Source of the DNA: Dasyornis broadbenti
Taxonomy: Eukaryota; Chordata; Aves; Passeriformes; Dasyornithidae
Direction of reading: 5' to 3'
Assembly: GCA_013397935.1 (NCBI GenBank)
Contig: VZRN01006290.1
Coordinates: 206,563-270,562 of the forward strand
Length of the DNA: 64,000 bases
In this document: positions 43,462 to 54,274 of the stretch, in pieces
How positions within the stretch are numbered: the stretch's first letter is position 1
How the letters are laid out: each line of letters starts with the position of its first letter
Position numbers and translations under genes: made by a program
The notes under the pieces: generated by a model
The model's database searches: none
What the model was told of the DNA's origin: nothing
The model's input: only the letters and a program-made list of their open reading frames with translations

Positions 43462-46400
43462 GTAAAGCAGAGCACCCGAGGGAAGCGAAGGGGAAAATGA
43501 GCAATCAGAGCCTTTTAATGGATTTGTGGGGCAGAGAAGAGGGCTGAGGCTGGGGAAAGCTGCTCCAGGGGTGCAGAGAACATGGGGGTGTCTGGGGTGG
43601 GGCTGGTTTCTAGGGTCATTTGGGGATTTCGAGGAAACTCCTGACTGTGAGTTTTGGGGGAGTTTCCTGTGCTCCTGCCATGGGATCAGAATGGACATTG
43701 GAGGTGTCATTGAAGGACGCCGCTGGCAGCAAAATCGCATCTGAATTTTCTTTTTCCCTTGTTGCTTGTGTCAGGCTGCCCTTGGAAAGGGGGAGGAAGC
43801 TGCGAGATGTCCTCAGGGAGAAGGATTTGCTGCGCCAATTCTTGCAGCAGCATGACTATGACATTGGCACCAAATTCCCACACGCTTTTCCCAACAGAAC
43901 TGGGGCAGCCACCGAGCCCCTGCTGAACACCCTGGATGTGAGTGTCGACTCTGGTCCCCAGGGACACAGCCCTGGGGTGTTCTGTGGGATGTCCCTCCCT
44001 GTGTCTGTGCTGGGCATGGATCAAACCCAAATCCTTTATTACCGAAGCCTTCAGCTCACATCCCTCACCCCTCCCTGCTCACACTGGTGGCCCTGGACAG
44101 AGCCAGGACACGAACATGTCCCCCTAGGAGCTCTGCTAGGAGCAGGGGGTCTCCATGAAGAAGGGAATCACAAAGGTTCCAGGCTTTGGGAAGCTCCAGG
44201 TTTGGTTTCATGCCTTAAAATCCTTGCCTGGCCTGGCTGCCCTGCAGGTGGAATACTACGGGACCATCTCCATTGGAACCCCACCCCAGGACTTCACCGT
44301 GGTGTTTGACACCGGCTCTTCCGACCTCTGGGTTCCCTCCGTGTCCTGCCCCAGCCTGGCTTGCCGTGAGTGGGAGCCGTGTCAAGCTGCACATCCTGAC
44401 TTCATAATGGCTGCATCAAGCTGGAAATTGGGGTCACACTGCCAGGGGAGAGGGGATCCCCCAGCTGGGTCTATGGCATGCATGCAGTGAGCTGGAACAA
44501 TGAGTGTTTGGGGTGTAGGAGCTGCTCGGGGCTGCCTGCGCCTGGTGCCATGGCTACTGCTCTGTGCCTCAGTTTCCCCATCTGTCCACGGTGGGTGGGA
44601 ATGCCTGGGGATCCCTGATTGCTGGAGGAGGAGAAGGATGAACAGCAAATGTTCACAGCTGAGTTATTCCTGATTATTATTATTATTATTATTATTAGGA
44701 AAATAAACAGTAATTCAGCATGGCTCCTTCTCCTATGCCTCCCTAAGGCGTGGCCTTGCCCAAAGGTTTAATTCTGGGTTTTCCCACTTCTCTAGAAACC
44801 CACCAGGTGTTTGACCCCTCACAGTCCTCCACCTATAAGAGCACAGGGCTGAGTCTGTCCATCCACTACGGCACCGGCGAGATGGAGGGGATCGTGGGCT
44901 CCGACACCGTCACCGTGAGTGTCACCACGGCACTGCTGGGGCTGTAGAGAACATCCCACACCCTAAAACTTCTCAGTTGTTTGTTCACCAGACAACCCAA
45001 GCAGGACCAGCTGTCTTGTAGGGAGTTATTCTGGAGCCATGGGGTTAACACTAGGCTGGCATCTCCCAACTGCCAACAAACATCTCACTGTTCAAGTGAG
45101 ATCTGGCAAGATAAGCCGGATTTGTGACTGACAACGCTCACTTTACAACTGTAAAATCCACAGGAAACTTCCACAAAGCAGAAATCTTCTACACATTTTC
45201 CTGGAAATGCGAGGAGTTTCTCCCATGCGTGGGGACACTCCACAGGCATTAAGTGAAGGAATCTGTGCATGTTATCATTGTTTTGGTGGTATATTGCATC
45301 CAGCTCCTGATCAATCCTATTCCTTTTGCCAGCTTTAATACAGGTACCTTGCTGCAGTGCCCTACTTATGTAATGCTGTAATCTACTTGTAGTGCTTTAG
45401 TTTTATACTGTGTAGTAATTCTAATTGAGATCTTTTCCTCTTATCTTTTGTCTGTTCACTTGTCTTACTAAATAACTGGTCTTTTATAAGTAGAAATATA
45501 AATTTTAATGCCAGCACTAAAACTCGTGGGACAAAATTGCAGAATTTAAACCCATGACAGTCTGAGGCTCAGACTGGCTCCCAGACTCCTCTGTCTGAGG
45601 AGGGGTTCAGAAAGCCAGGGGGTCTCTGAGCATCTGGACTTTTTTAATAACCTTTGTCTGAAGCTCCAGCTCCACCTGCAACAGGGACCTCCTGTTCCTT
45701 CTGCACCGGATCAGCACCAGGATCCAGTGCCTGCTCCAGGCCTCACGGCCACTCCCTGTCCACAGGTGGCATCTCTGGTGGACACCAAGCAGCTCTTTGG
45801 CCTGAGCACCGCCGAGCCCGGCCCGTTCTTTGTTGATGTCAAATTCGATGGGATCCTGGGCTTGGGATACCCCAGTCTGGCGGCTGATGGGATCACGCCG
45901 GTCTTTGACAACCTGGTGAACCAGAGCTTGCTGCAGGAGAACCTCTTCTCTGTCTACCTGTCCCGGTGAGCCACAGGGCCCTCCGGGGCTGGGGAGGGGG
46001 GGATTCACATCATGGATGTAATTTTCTGGTGCCTCCAGCTCCTCCCATGTCACTGCTGCCATCGGATGCTGTGTCTGTGTCAGTGTGCAAGGCTGGGGGC
46101 CACCAGCCTCTCTGGGGGCTCATGACTCACTGGGGCCCATGGCTCCAGCATGGCTCCCTTTATCTGGGCCCAAAGGCCCTGGCCGTGCTGCTGCGCTGGT
46201 GCCTTGCTGGTGAGGAGGGCGGGGATGTGGCAAAATCAGCGTCTCACCCTTGGGACTCCCAACCCTGCACTGAACCTCATGGCAAAACCTGACCTTGTTT
46301 CCCTTTCCTGCACCATCCAGTGAGGCCGCAGGGAGTGTGATTGTCTTCGGTGGCATCGATGACTCCTATTTCACCGGCCCCGTCTGCTGGATCCCTGTCT

Positions 46401-48003
46401 CTTACCAGGGCTACTGGCAGATCTCCATGGACAGGTGACAAATCAGCTCTGCTGGTCTCTGGCCACGTCAAACCATTGCTTCTAAAGAGACCTTGGGCCC
46501 ATCACCACCAGAAGCTTTCACTGACACCCACACCCCAGGGTGAGGGATGTAGAGGAACAGGAGGGCAAAATCTGTAATACTTTGGTAATTGCCACTCAAA
46601 ATGAGGATGCTTTGTGCCTGGTGCACAGCCCAGTTCTATCCTGTGGTTTGGGGAATGTGTCTGGTGATGAGTAGAACAAAATCATGGGTCAAAACCTCCT
46701 TTATGGGCTTGTGTTCAGTGCCCCTGTGTGCAATAGTGGCTGCATTCCCAGCTGGCTCTGCAACTCCAAAAAGGAAACAGCTCACAGGCAGCACTTGGCA
46801 TTACCCAGCTTTATCTCTTATAAAAGAAGTTAAAAACCATCCCTAAGGTCCATCTGCTTCTTTCCTGGCCCCTGGTTGGTGTCTCCCCGCAGCATCATCG
46901 TGAACAGCCAGGAGGTCGCATGTGCTGGCGGCTGCCAGGCCATCATCGACACCAGCACCTCCCTCGTGGCTGGGCCACCCTGGGGCATCAGGAGCATCCA
47001 GAGCGCAGTCGGGGCCAGACAAGGCATGTATGGAGAGGTGAGAGCTCGCCCTGCCCGCCCTGGAGGCACCTGACACTGCAGAGCCCAGCCAAGGCGGCTT
47101 CCACACACAGGGAGCTGCCCTCTGCTCAGCCCCGGCAGAGACACCCTGGGCCACTGCCAGCCTCTGGTTTATGTCAAAGACAGAGAATCACAGAATCTCC
47201 TGAGCTGGAAGGGACCCACAGGGATCATCGAGTTCAACCCCTGGCCCTGCACAGACACCCCAGCGATCCCACCCTGGGCCTCAGGGTGCCAAATGCTCCT
47301 GGAGCTCTGGCAGCCTCGGGGCTGTGCCCATTCCCTGGGGAGCCTGGGCAGTGCCCAGCACCCTCTGGGAAAAGAACCTTTCCCTGATGTCCAGCCTGAG
47401 CCTGCCTTGGCCCAGTTCCAGCCCTTCCCTGGCTCCTGTCCCTGCTCATGGAGCAGGGATCAGAGCTGTCCCCCCACTGCCCCTCAGGACAATGTTGAAG
47501 ACCCCAGTGAGGTGTCCCCTCACTCCTCACCCTCAGAACATTTCCCTCCTAAGAGCCCCTTCCCTTTGCTCCCCGCAGCACAGCGTGAACTGCAGCTCCC
47601 TCCCTGCCCTGCCCGATGTCATCTTTGTCATCGATGGGCACCAGTTCCCTGTGTCCGCCTTGGCTTACACGGAGCAGGTAAGTGGCAACCAGCCAGTCCT
47701 GGCTACAGGAGCCTCTCCCAAGGTCCTTCTGCTCTCTCCAATGGCTCTGGCCACTTTGGCTTCTCCCATTCCCTTGGGAGACAGGGCATGGGTGGCCATG
47801 GGCCTCCATGCAATAAGAGACACCAGCCCACATTGCTCCCATTGCCTTTTCGTGCTCAAATGCAGCACGACCAAGGATCTTGCATGAGCAGCTTCCAGGA
47901 CACCTCTGGGGACCTGTGGATCTTGGGAGATGTCTTCATCAGGGTGTACTACAGCATCTTTGACCGGGCCAACAACCGCATTGGGCTGGCCAAGGCTATT
48001 TAG
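43406..48003 (+). CDS. CYM: prochymosin-like aspartic protease, nine exons
   Basis: Exons 43406-43461, 43775-43937, 44248-44365, 44796-44914, 45766-45965, 46321-46434, 46893-47037, 47579-47677 and 47866-48003 keep phase and give 383 residues, the prochymosin length and the nine-exon pepsinogen layout. A signal peptide (MWLLVLLGAASALCQA) and a basic activation segment (VTRLPLERGRKLRDVLREKD) come first. Catalytic Asp94 lies in DTGSSDLWVPS, flap Tyr137 in HYGTGEMEG, and second catalytic Asp276 in IIDTSTS (DTS in place of the usual DTG). Three disulfide pairs fit: 107-112, 267-271, 310-344. The end is ILGDVFIRVYYSIFDRANN to LAKAI. It is a secreted gastric zymogen activated by acid. Chicken embryonic pepsinogen is, by recollection, the chymosin orthologue, and the human locus here is the pseudogene CYMP. 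This copy has no visible defect. A TATA box and an AATAAA flank it. Confidence 0.93.
43775..43937 (+). CDS. CYM: CYM coding exon 2
   Basis: 163 nt: activation segment LRDVLREKDLLRQFLQQHDY, an N-glycosylation sequon NRT, and the mature N-terminus EPLLNTLD. Acceptor TTGTGTCAG, donor GTGAGT. Confidence 0.93.
44248..44365 (+). CDS. CYM: CYM coding exon 3
   Basis: 118 nt: EYYGTISIGTPPQDFTVVF and the first catalytic motif DTGSSDLWVPS with SCPSLAC. Acceptor CCTGCAG, donor GTGAGT. Confidence 0.95.
44673..44697. repeat. (ATT)n microsatellite
   Basis: About eight ATT units in CYM intron 3. Confidence 0.95.
44796..44914 (+). CDS. CYM: CYM coding exon 4
   Basis: 119 nt: HQVFDPSQSSTYKSTG and flap segment SIHYGTGEMEGIVGSDTVT. 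Acceptor TTCTCTAG, donor GTGAGT. Confidence 0.94.
44943..45650. mobile_element. possible LTR-type insertion in CYM intron 4
   Basis: An AT-richer block of about 700 bp beginning TGTAGAGAAC, with a TATA-like CTTTTATAAGTAGAAATATA near its right part, differs in composition from the flanking GC-rich intron. This resembles a solitary LTR of an old endogenous retrovirus, but I found no clean target duplication and no coding remnant. The family and the exact ends are unknown. Confidence 0.3.
45766..45965 (+). CDS. CYM: CYM coding exon 5
   Basis: 200 nt: ASLVDTKQLFGLSTAEPG, KFDGILGLGYPSLA and PVFDNLVNQSLLQENLFSVY. Acceptor TCCACAG, donor GTGAGC. Confidence 0.95.
46321..46434 (+). CDS. CYM: CYM coding exon 6
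   Basis: 114 nt: EAAGSVIVFGGIDDSYFTG and VSYQGYWQISMD. Acceptor ACCATCCAG, donor GTGACA. Confidence 0.94.
46893..47037 (+). CDS. CYM: CYM coding exon 7
   Basis: 145 nt: VNSQEVACAGGCQAIIDTST with the second catalytic Asp and the 267-271 disulfide. Acceptor CCCCGCAG, donor GTGAGA. Confidence 0.94.
47188..47560 (-). mobile_element. CR1 LINE fragment, same subfamily as 26033
   Basis: Antisense: AGAATCTCCTGAGCTGGAAG, GAGTTCAACCCCTGGCCCTG, GTGCCCAGCACCCTCTGGG, CCCAGTGAGGTGTCCCCTC. It occupies most of CYM intron 7 and ends just before the acceptor of exon 8. Confidence 0.88.
47579..47677 (+). CDS. CYM: CYM coding exon 8
   Basis: 99 nt: HSVNCSSLPALPDVIFVIDG to ALAYTEQ. Acceptor CCCCGCAG, donor GTAAGT. 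The preceding intron carries a CR1 copy. Confidence 0.94.
47866..48003 (+). CDS. CYM: CYM coding exon 9 (terminal)
   Basis: 138 nt: HDQGSCMSSFQDTSGDLWIL, GDVFIRVYYSIFDRANNRIG, LAKAI and TAG. Acceptor AAATGCAG. Confidence 0.95.
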   Translation, partial: HDQGSCMSSFQDTSGDLWILGDVFIRVYYSIFDRANNRIGLAKAI

Positions 48004-48069
48004 CATCACCACGACACCGGGCTGGTGTGGATTTGTCTGCAACGAGACACAGCCACAGCTTTTGGCACA

Positions 48070-48075
48070 AATAAA
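48070..48075 (+). promoter_or_regulatory. CYM polyadenylation signal AATAAA
   Basis: Canonical AATAAA 66 nt past the stop codon, followed by GT-rich sequence (GTGTTGATGG). Confidence 0.85.
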
Positions 48076-49534
48076 GTGTTGATGGTTCCAAACTGGTGGC
48101 TACAGGTTTATTTCTGGCGGAATGGCAGGAGCCAGGAAGGAGCTGATGTACACCAGCTGCTTTGTGGGGCCAAGGAGCACTTGGCCATCACTGTCCTGCC
48201 TGTGGCCTTTGGGAGCTGTGATGGCTGCAGGACTGAGGGGTGGAAGTCAAGGTTGGCTCTTTTACTGGGGCTACAACAAGGGACTGATTCTGGAATGCCC
48301 AAATTTCCGCCCAGAGAGGCTGAACTCACCACTCCAGACACAAACCATGCCTGAGCAGATCCCTGCAGGCCCACAGCCACGTCTCACCAGCACCTGCCCT
48401 GGTGGTTCCCCGTCCCTGGGCACAGGGCTTGTTCACTCTTTCCCTGTACGGTGTCTGACAGCCCAAAGCCACCCCAGGGCAGGGGGTCCCCTGGAAGGAT
48501 GTAGCTCACATGGAGATTTCCCTTGGACCACCCAAGAGAGCAGGAAAAGGCTCTCACCCAGTGCCTCCAACCGTGAGGCTTTTACAGAAGCACAGAACCT
48601 GCACAGTTCCCATTTTTGTGAAGGAAATCACCTCCATCCATACCCAAGCCTATTTGAAATGGAGGCTGCCTCTTTCCAGGGAGCAGCTGCAGCGGAATTG
48701 CTCAGCAGGAAGCCAGGAGAGAGATCCCAACCCCTGCTGTGGTTTCATTTCTGCAGTGCTGAGGGACAAGGGACTGCTTGCATTACTTATTCATAAATGA
48801 GGCTCCATCCCTGGTGGGGCCCGGAGATTCCATACCCAGTGGGAACAGGGATGTGGAGGAAGACATCTGGGCAATTGGGGTTGGGAATCAATTATTCTCT
48901 TCTTGCACTGTCCAAAACCTGAGCTGACTGTAAAGCAGGATGTGATGCGGGATGGTGGCAGTGGGATTTATCCCTGGAATCACACATCCCTGGGTTTCTC
49001 TGCCCCAGCTGCAGGGAATCTCTTGTGTCCAAGCACAAGAGTGACTCAAACCCGGATTTTGGGCACATGGGACTTGCCCTCAGCTCCACGGCAGGAATTT
49101 TCTCATTGTTATGAGCAAAAAGCAGTGAGGCGGATGCAGTGGGAACTCCAAGGATCAGCCATCCAGGGACCAGCCCTGCCAGGATGGACAAGACCTGGAG
49201 GAGCAGCCAGGGGCTGTAGCTGTTCTGTCAGTGAGAGGCACGTTGCTCCGTTTTCCAGGCAGGACCAACAACCCAAATACCGTGCCAGGGAATAGTTCCT
49301 AAATCCTCCTCCTGCACTGGTGCTGAGAATTCCCAGCAAAAATCTTCCTCCATGGGAGAATCCCGCTGGGGCATCCCGGGGCAACCCTTCCCACACCTGT
49401 GTTCCCATTCCAGTAAAGGAATAAACCAGCAAAAATCTTCCAAGCGCGGATTGGAGAGCGAGAAACTCGTCGGGACTGTCTGCGGCAGCGAAATCCGGTC
49501 CTGGGGTGCCATCTCGTGGCTGTGGTGCCAAACC

Positions 49535-49690
49535 CGAGCTCCTGGATGCTGCACCCTGGAAGTGTCCCAGGCCAGGCTGGACCGGGCCTGGAGTAACATG
49601 GGACAGTGGAAGGTGTCGTTGTCCATGGCAGGAGTGGAATGAGATGAGCTTTAAGGTGTCTTTCAATCCAAACCATTCTGGGATTCTCAG
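49535..49690 (+). mobile_element. CR1 LINE 3'-end fragment
   Basis: Sense fragment: GTGTCCCAGGCCAGGCTGGA, GACAGTGGAAGGTGTCG, ATGAGCTTTAAGGTGTCTTT and ATTCTGGGATTCTC. Confidence 0.85.
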
Positions 49691-50261
49691 GAATTTCAGC
49701 TCAAAGAAGGGAGACACTTCCACCTGCAAATATCTCACACCTGGCCACAGGTTCTGTCTTGCTCCAAGGGTAAAAAATGGTCAGGACACCTTTCTGATAA
49801 AGCAAAGAGGTTTCTTGTCTTCTTTTAACTTTTCCTCAGGCAGTAAAAAATTTGAAGAGGGAATTCAGCCACTGAGAAGGACACGACAGATTGGCTTACT
49901 AGGGCTTGACTCCAGAACAGGACACTTACTGAGGGCTTTTAATGAGTTTCATTGAGCTTTGAGCTTTGGGCCTGTGTTTGGGAAGGGACAAAGCTGCAAA
50001 CTGAGCAGGAAAATGGGGTTTCTGGCAGGTTTTTATCAAGGACCAGCTGAGTGCTGACACTGGGATTTCATAGCATGGTTTTCCTCCTCTTTAGGGCAAA
50101 TTGTAAATAAGTTGATGAGTCTGGAGAGGTTTAATGCCTCTGACCCCGTTCCCATGGTTTCAGTCAGGGATCCCACTTGGACCTGGCCTCCCACAATGGA
50201 TGGTGTGAGCCCAGCTGCAGAGTTTGTCCTCACAGAGCTGGAGATCTGTAATTCTCTGTTT

Positions 50262-50430
50262 TCCAGGGAAGCTGTGGCTGCCCCTGGATCCCTGGAAGCG
50301 CCCAACGCCAGGTTGGACAGGGCATGGAGCAGCCTGGGATGGTGGAAGGTGTCCCTGCCATGGCAGGGGTGGAATGAGATGAGTTCTAAGGTCCCTTCCA
50401 ACCCAACCCATTCTGGGGTTCTGTATTGCC
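50262..50430 (+). mobile_element. CR1 LINE 3'-end fragment
   Basis: Sense fragment: AGCTGTGGCTGCCCCTGGAT, GGTTGGACAGGGCATGGAG, CCATGGCAGGGGTGGAATG and CCCTTCCAACCCAACCCATT. Confidence 0.88.
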
Positions 50431-50606
50431 CCATGTCTCAACCCTCCCACACACAATTCCCAGCTGGAATTCTGTTGCCATAGAGCAACACAAAGCCAGG
50501 AACAAAAAGTTGAGTCCAAATAAACAGTATTTTCTGCATGCCAGACTTTGAAGCATTTATTCTTTTACTTGAGGATAAAGTTTACAGGTTTATAAGAATC
50601 AGGTTG

Positions 50607-50685
50607 TCCATCCATCCATCCATCCATCCATCCATCCATCCATCCATCCATCCATCCATCCATCCATCCATCCATCCATCCATCC
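50607..50685. repeat. (TCCA)n microsatellite, about 20 units
   Basis: Uninterrupted TCCA tetranucleotide array of about 79 bp. Confidence 0.97.
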
Positions 50686-51582
50686 CAGCACCATTATGGT
50701 CTGTATTTGCAGGAGGAGTGGAAATGTGCTCATGGCTGATCAGATGAAATATTTTCCAGCCCAAACCTCATCTGAGTTTTTCATGGTGATTTCCCAAGGA
50801 AAAACTACCAAAAGTGTTTGAGATTTGAGAGGCTGGGAGGGAATTTGGGGAGGGGAGCAATAAAAATACAAAAAAAAAATTGAAAAAATCAAGTTTTCTG
50901 GGGGAAAGGAGAAAGAATCTGCTATGAAATAAAAATAGTGAGGTGGAAGAGCTGCTGGAGAGAACTGAGGGGTGAAAAGAGAGGAGCTGGGAATGCTGGA
51001 GTGCTTCCAGTGTTCCCAGCTCACCCAGCTGTGCCTCCTCCAAGCATCCCCACAGATGATGGAACCTGGATGCAGTGAGAAGGAGATTAAATAGCTCTGA
51101 CAGCTTCTCCTGTCCGAGATGATGGTGTGAGGGCTGCCAGAATGGGGAAAATGATGCTGGAGGGATGGGAAAAAATCAACAGGGAGAACAAGCGAAAAGT
51201 GGGATTTGTCCCAGAGGGAAAAGGAATTGTCCTGGTCATGTCTCAGATCCATCTCCTGGTGCAGAACACCTCATTGCAGAAAGACAGCACACAGACCCCC
51301 TAAAAGCAAAATAATAACCCCCTCCAAGAAGGGCTGTGGGATTTCTGCCACAGGGAAAATCCCAGCAAGCCCAAACCTGCATTTTCCAGCACAGCAGGAG
51401 CAATAAATCTGATCCCTGTTCCACCACTGCATTCTGAATGAGATTGCAAGCCAGGGATGCTGGCACACTGTGTAATGATAGTGGGGATCCGTGAGGAGAT
51501 GAGACACCCGTGCAGCAGGTGTGGGAGATCAGAGTGGGTGAGACACTGCACGAGAAGCTGGGATTTTAATGGAGACAAAAAC

Positions 51583-51586
<4 letters not shown>

Positions 51587-51620
<34 letters not shown>
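51587..51620. repeat. poly-A tract (34 bp)
   Basis: Uninterrupted A run followed by unique sequence and a single N at 51651. I see no retroposed gene 5' of it. Confidence 0.95.
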
Positions 51621-51622
<2 letters not shown>

Positions 51623-52486
51623 ATAAGTTAAGATCAAAATTAACCTTGCANGAGTGAAACAGTGAAGTGGGAGCAAAATGTTTTTGTCAGAAGAAAACCT
51701 GCTGGCATTGGAGAGAACGGCAAAATGAGCTGTTGCTGGCTGCTCCCATCCAAAGTGCCACTGGAAATTTGCATTTTTAGGAAAGCAGAAGTGTCTTGTT
51801 ACAGCAGAGAGCGGAGCTGTCAGGAAATGTTGTCTCTCATTGCTCTGTGCCCCCTTTGCAGCACCAGAAGTGACAATGAAAGCTGCAAGGTCACAGTGGC
51901 TGATCCCCAGGGTTATTTGTACGCCGGATAACCAGGGTTTGCTGCAGGGGAAATCCCATTCCCTCTCTCAGAGCTCGGTTAAATCCCGGTGGGCTTTGAG
52001 CCGCAGTGCCCTCGACTTCTCTGTGGTCACCATCCCCTAAGCCCCCTCCTGCTGCCTTGGGTCCCTCCCTCACTGCCCACCGTGCTGTGCCAGCAAAATT
52101 AATTAGTCATTCAGACCAGGGAACTCATCCAGCTAAAAATATCCCCTCTCACTTCTTTTTGCCAGCTTATTTCTCAGACAGAGCAGCCCCAGGTCTGGGA
52201 ATTGGTCCGACCCCCAGATCTGAAGGGGTGGGTGGGAAGGAACTATCAAAAATGGGTTAAGAAAAACAGGGAGCTGGATCCACCTCCATCCCTGGACAGC
52301 TGGGTGTCACCAAGCCAAGCATTTCATGTCATTTTGCCCTTTTTCCTCTCCAGTAAATGAGGAAATCTCTGTGTGTGGGGAATTCCACTCTGACACCACG
52401 GACACAGAAGAGAAATGTCAAGCAGATGAGCATCAAATAAAAAACACCAGACCAATGGGCAGGGCAGAGAGATAAGAAAGATGGTA

Positions 52487-52492
52487 TTTATT
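52487..52492 (-). promoter_or_regulatory. KCNA10 polyadenylation signal AATAAA
   Basis: TTTATT on the plus strand, about 160 nt past the KCNA10 stop on the gene strand. Confidence 0.65.
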
Positions 52493-52649
52493 TGAACAGC
52501 CACAGGAAATCAGAGATTGAAAAATGTCTAGAAAAAAAAAAAAGCAGCAGCACATTTGGTTTAAAAAAAAAAATCAGAGCATGCAGATGTTGGATACGTT
52601 TCCCAGCCAATCCCATCCAAGCGTGCCCAGTCCCTGAGGGCCTCAACCA

Positions 52650-54200
52650 TCATTTTTTGGCCTTATCTCGAGGGTAACCCCCATTGGTCTTGTTGAGTGA
52701 CTCCATGCTGCCGTTGCCTGTGGCCACACTGGCCAGCAGACGCTCCACCTCCCCGGGCAGCATCTGCTTCTCCTCGTTCTCCGTCTCCCGGTGGTAGAAG
52801 TAGTTGAAGTTCGAGACGATGACGGGGACGGGCAGCGCGATGGTCAGCACCCCCGCGATGGCGCACAGGGTCCCCACGATCTTGCCGCCCAAGGTGGTGG
52901 GACACATGTCTCCGTAGCCCACCGTGGTCATGGTGACCACGGCCCACCAGAAGCCGTCAGGAATGCTGGAGAAATGGGACTGCGGCTCATCGACTTCGGC
53001 GAAGTAAACGGCACTGGAGAAGAGGATGACGCCGATGAAGAGGAAGAAGATGAGCAGGCCCAGCTCCCGCATGCTGGCCTTGAGGGTCTGCCCCAGGATC
53101 TGCAGCCCCTTGGAGTGCCGGGAGAGCTTGAAGATCCTGAAGACCCTGACCAGGCGGATGATCCGCAGAATGGCCAAGGACATGTTCTGCTGCCCGTTGA
53201 GTTCACTCTGCTGGATCAGCTCGGTGGTGAGTGTCACAAAGTAGGGGATGATGGACACGATGTCTATGATGTTCATGATGTTCCTGAAGAACTCGGTCTT
53301 GCTGGGGCACACGATGAAGCGGACAAAGAGCTCAAAGGAGAACCAGACGATGCAGGCAGTCTCTATGACAAAGAAAGGGTCCGTGAAGGTGCTGTGGGCC
53401 AGCAAGGTGTCTGTCATGTTCTTAGAAAGCTCCTGGGTGGACTTAAACTCCCTCTCCTCCCGGAACTCTGGCAGGGTCTCCATGCAGAAGATGATGATAG
53501 AGATGACAATGACCAGGACAGAGACCAAAGCTACACCTCTGGCTGCACTGGAGCTCTCGGGGTACTCGAAGAGCAGCCAGAACTGCCTGTGAAAGTCATT
53601 GGTTGGTAAGAGGGTCTCAGGATCCTTGATGAACCCTTCATCCTCCCTGAACTGGTCCATGGCTTCATCACCCAGCTCGTAGAAGGTGATTTCATCAGCA
53701 AAGACATCGATGGGGACATTGGCCGGGCGCCGTATTTTGCCCCCGGACTGGTAATAGTACAGGATCCCATCAAAACTGGGCCTGTTCCTGTCAAAGAAAT
53801 ATTCATTCCTCATGGAGTCGAAGTAACGCATCCTCTTTTCTGGGTCCCCAAGCAAGGTCTCGGGGAACTGGTCAAGGGTCTTGAGCCGCGTCTCAAACCT
53901 CAGCCCAGCGATGTTGATGATGACTCGCTGGTCCCCCTCATCCATGCCCACCCTCTCCCCCACGAGGTGGTCGCTGAACTCAGCAGAGAACCTGGAGAAG
54001 ATGGTCTCATTGTTGGCATTCTCACTGTTGATGAGGATGCGCAGGTTGGACAGGAGGTTGGCGCAGCTGGGGTGGCCTTTCCGTGACTGCCCGGCGGGGC
54101 TGAGGTCGTTGGAATAACAGGGATCCTCCACGATCTGATCAGCGTTGTCAAAGCTGACTAGTGCCACCTCCATCTCCTTCCAACTGGCCACGTCCATCAT
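52650..54200 (-). CDS. KCNA10: Shaker-type voltage-gated K+ channel Kv1.8, single coding exon
   Basis: An intact 516-residue ORF close to the mammalian length. The T1 tetramerisation domain spans about 90-185 (RVIINIAGLRFET, FFDRNRPSFDGILYYYQSGG). Six helices follow: S1 222-242, S2 about 273-296, S3 308-328, S4 344-362 with the Arg/Lys ladder RIIRLVRVFRIFKLSRHSKG, S5 about 379-400, and the pore loop with filter TTVGYGD at 425-431. S6 carries the gating hinge PVPVIV at 457-462. A sequon NMT sits at 261-263 in the S1-S2 loop. There is no C-terminal PDZ ligand like that of KCNA2/KCNA4. The divergent N-terminus (MDVASWKEMEVALVSFDNAD) and the C-terminal SLNKTNGG point to KCNA10. It conducts delayed-rectifier K+ current; known sites include inner-ear hair cells and kidney. 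Initiation could be at either of two adjacent ATGs. An acceptor-like CCTTGCAG ends 75 bp upstream of the ATG (first exonic base 54274), so a 5' UTR intron is likely. Confidence 0.97.
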   Translation of the reverse strand: MMDVASWKEMEVALVSFDNADQIVEDPCYSNDLSPAGQSRKGHPSCANLLSNLRILINSENANNETIFSRFSAEFSDHLVGERVGMDEGDQRVIINIAGLRFETRLKTLDQFPETLLGDPEKRMRYFDSMRNEYFFDRNRPSFDGILYYYQSGGKIRRPANVPIDVFADEITFYELGDEAMDQFREDEGFIKDPETLLPTNDFHRQFWLLFEYPESSSAARGVALVSVLVIVISIIIFCMETLPEFREEREFKSTQELSKNMTDTLLAHSTFTDPFFVIETACIVWFSFELFVRFIVCPSKTEFFRNIMNIIDIVSIIPYFVTLTTELIQQSELNGQQNMSLAILRIIRLVRVFRIFKLSRHSKGLQILGQTLKASMRELGLLIFFLFIGVILFSSAVYFAEVDEPQSHFSSIPDGFWWAVVTMTTVGYGDMCPTTLGGKIVGTLCAIAGVLTIALPVPVIVSNFNYFYHRETENEEKQMLPGEVERLLASVATGNGSMESLNKTNGGYPRDKAKK

Positions 54201-54274
54201 ACGCTAATCAGCTCAGCAGCAGAAATCCCTGTCGCGGACGCCGGCTGCCCACGCCTTTCCCACGCTAGGAGGAT
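54201..54274 (-). other. probable KCNA10 5' UTR part of the coding exon
   Basis: On the gene strand a strong acceptor (TCCCTGTCCCTTGCAG) ends at 54275, leaving 74 nt of leader before ATGATG. Inferred from splice-site quality only. Confidence 0.5.

Larger units (their letters stand above)
48076..52486. other. intergenic region between CYM and KCNA10
   Basis: Convergent gap with two CR1 pieces, a (TCCA)n array, a 34-base A run and one N at 51651. No gene recognised. Confidence 0.75.

Noticed and set aside
50607..50685. Regular repeat that might suggest a CRISPR-like array
   Set aside because: A plain tetranucleotide microsatellite with no spacers, in a vertebrate genome.
51587..51620. Poly-A tail of a processed pseudogene
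   Set aside because: I see no gene-like sequence upstream of the A run and no target-site duplication.
52791..53609. 272-residue plus-strand ORF opposite KCNA10
   Set aside because: It is the antisense shadow of KCNA10; its Asp/Glu/Gly-rich sequence is what the complement of a GC-rich channel gene gives.
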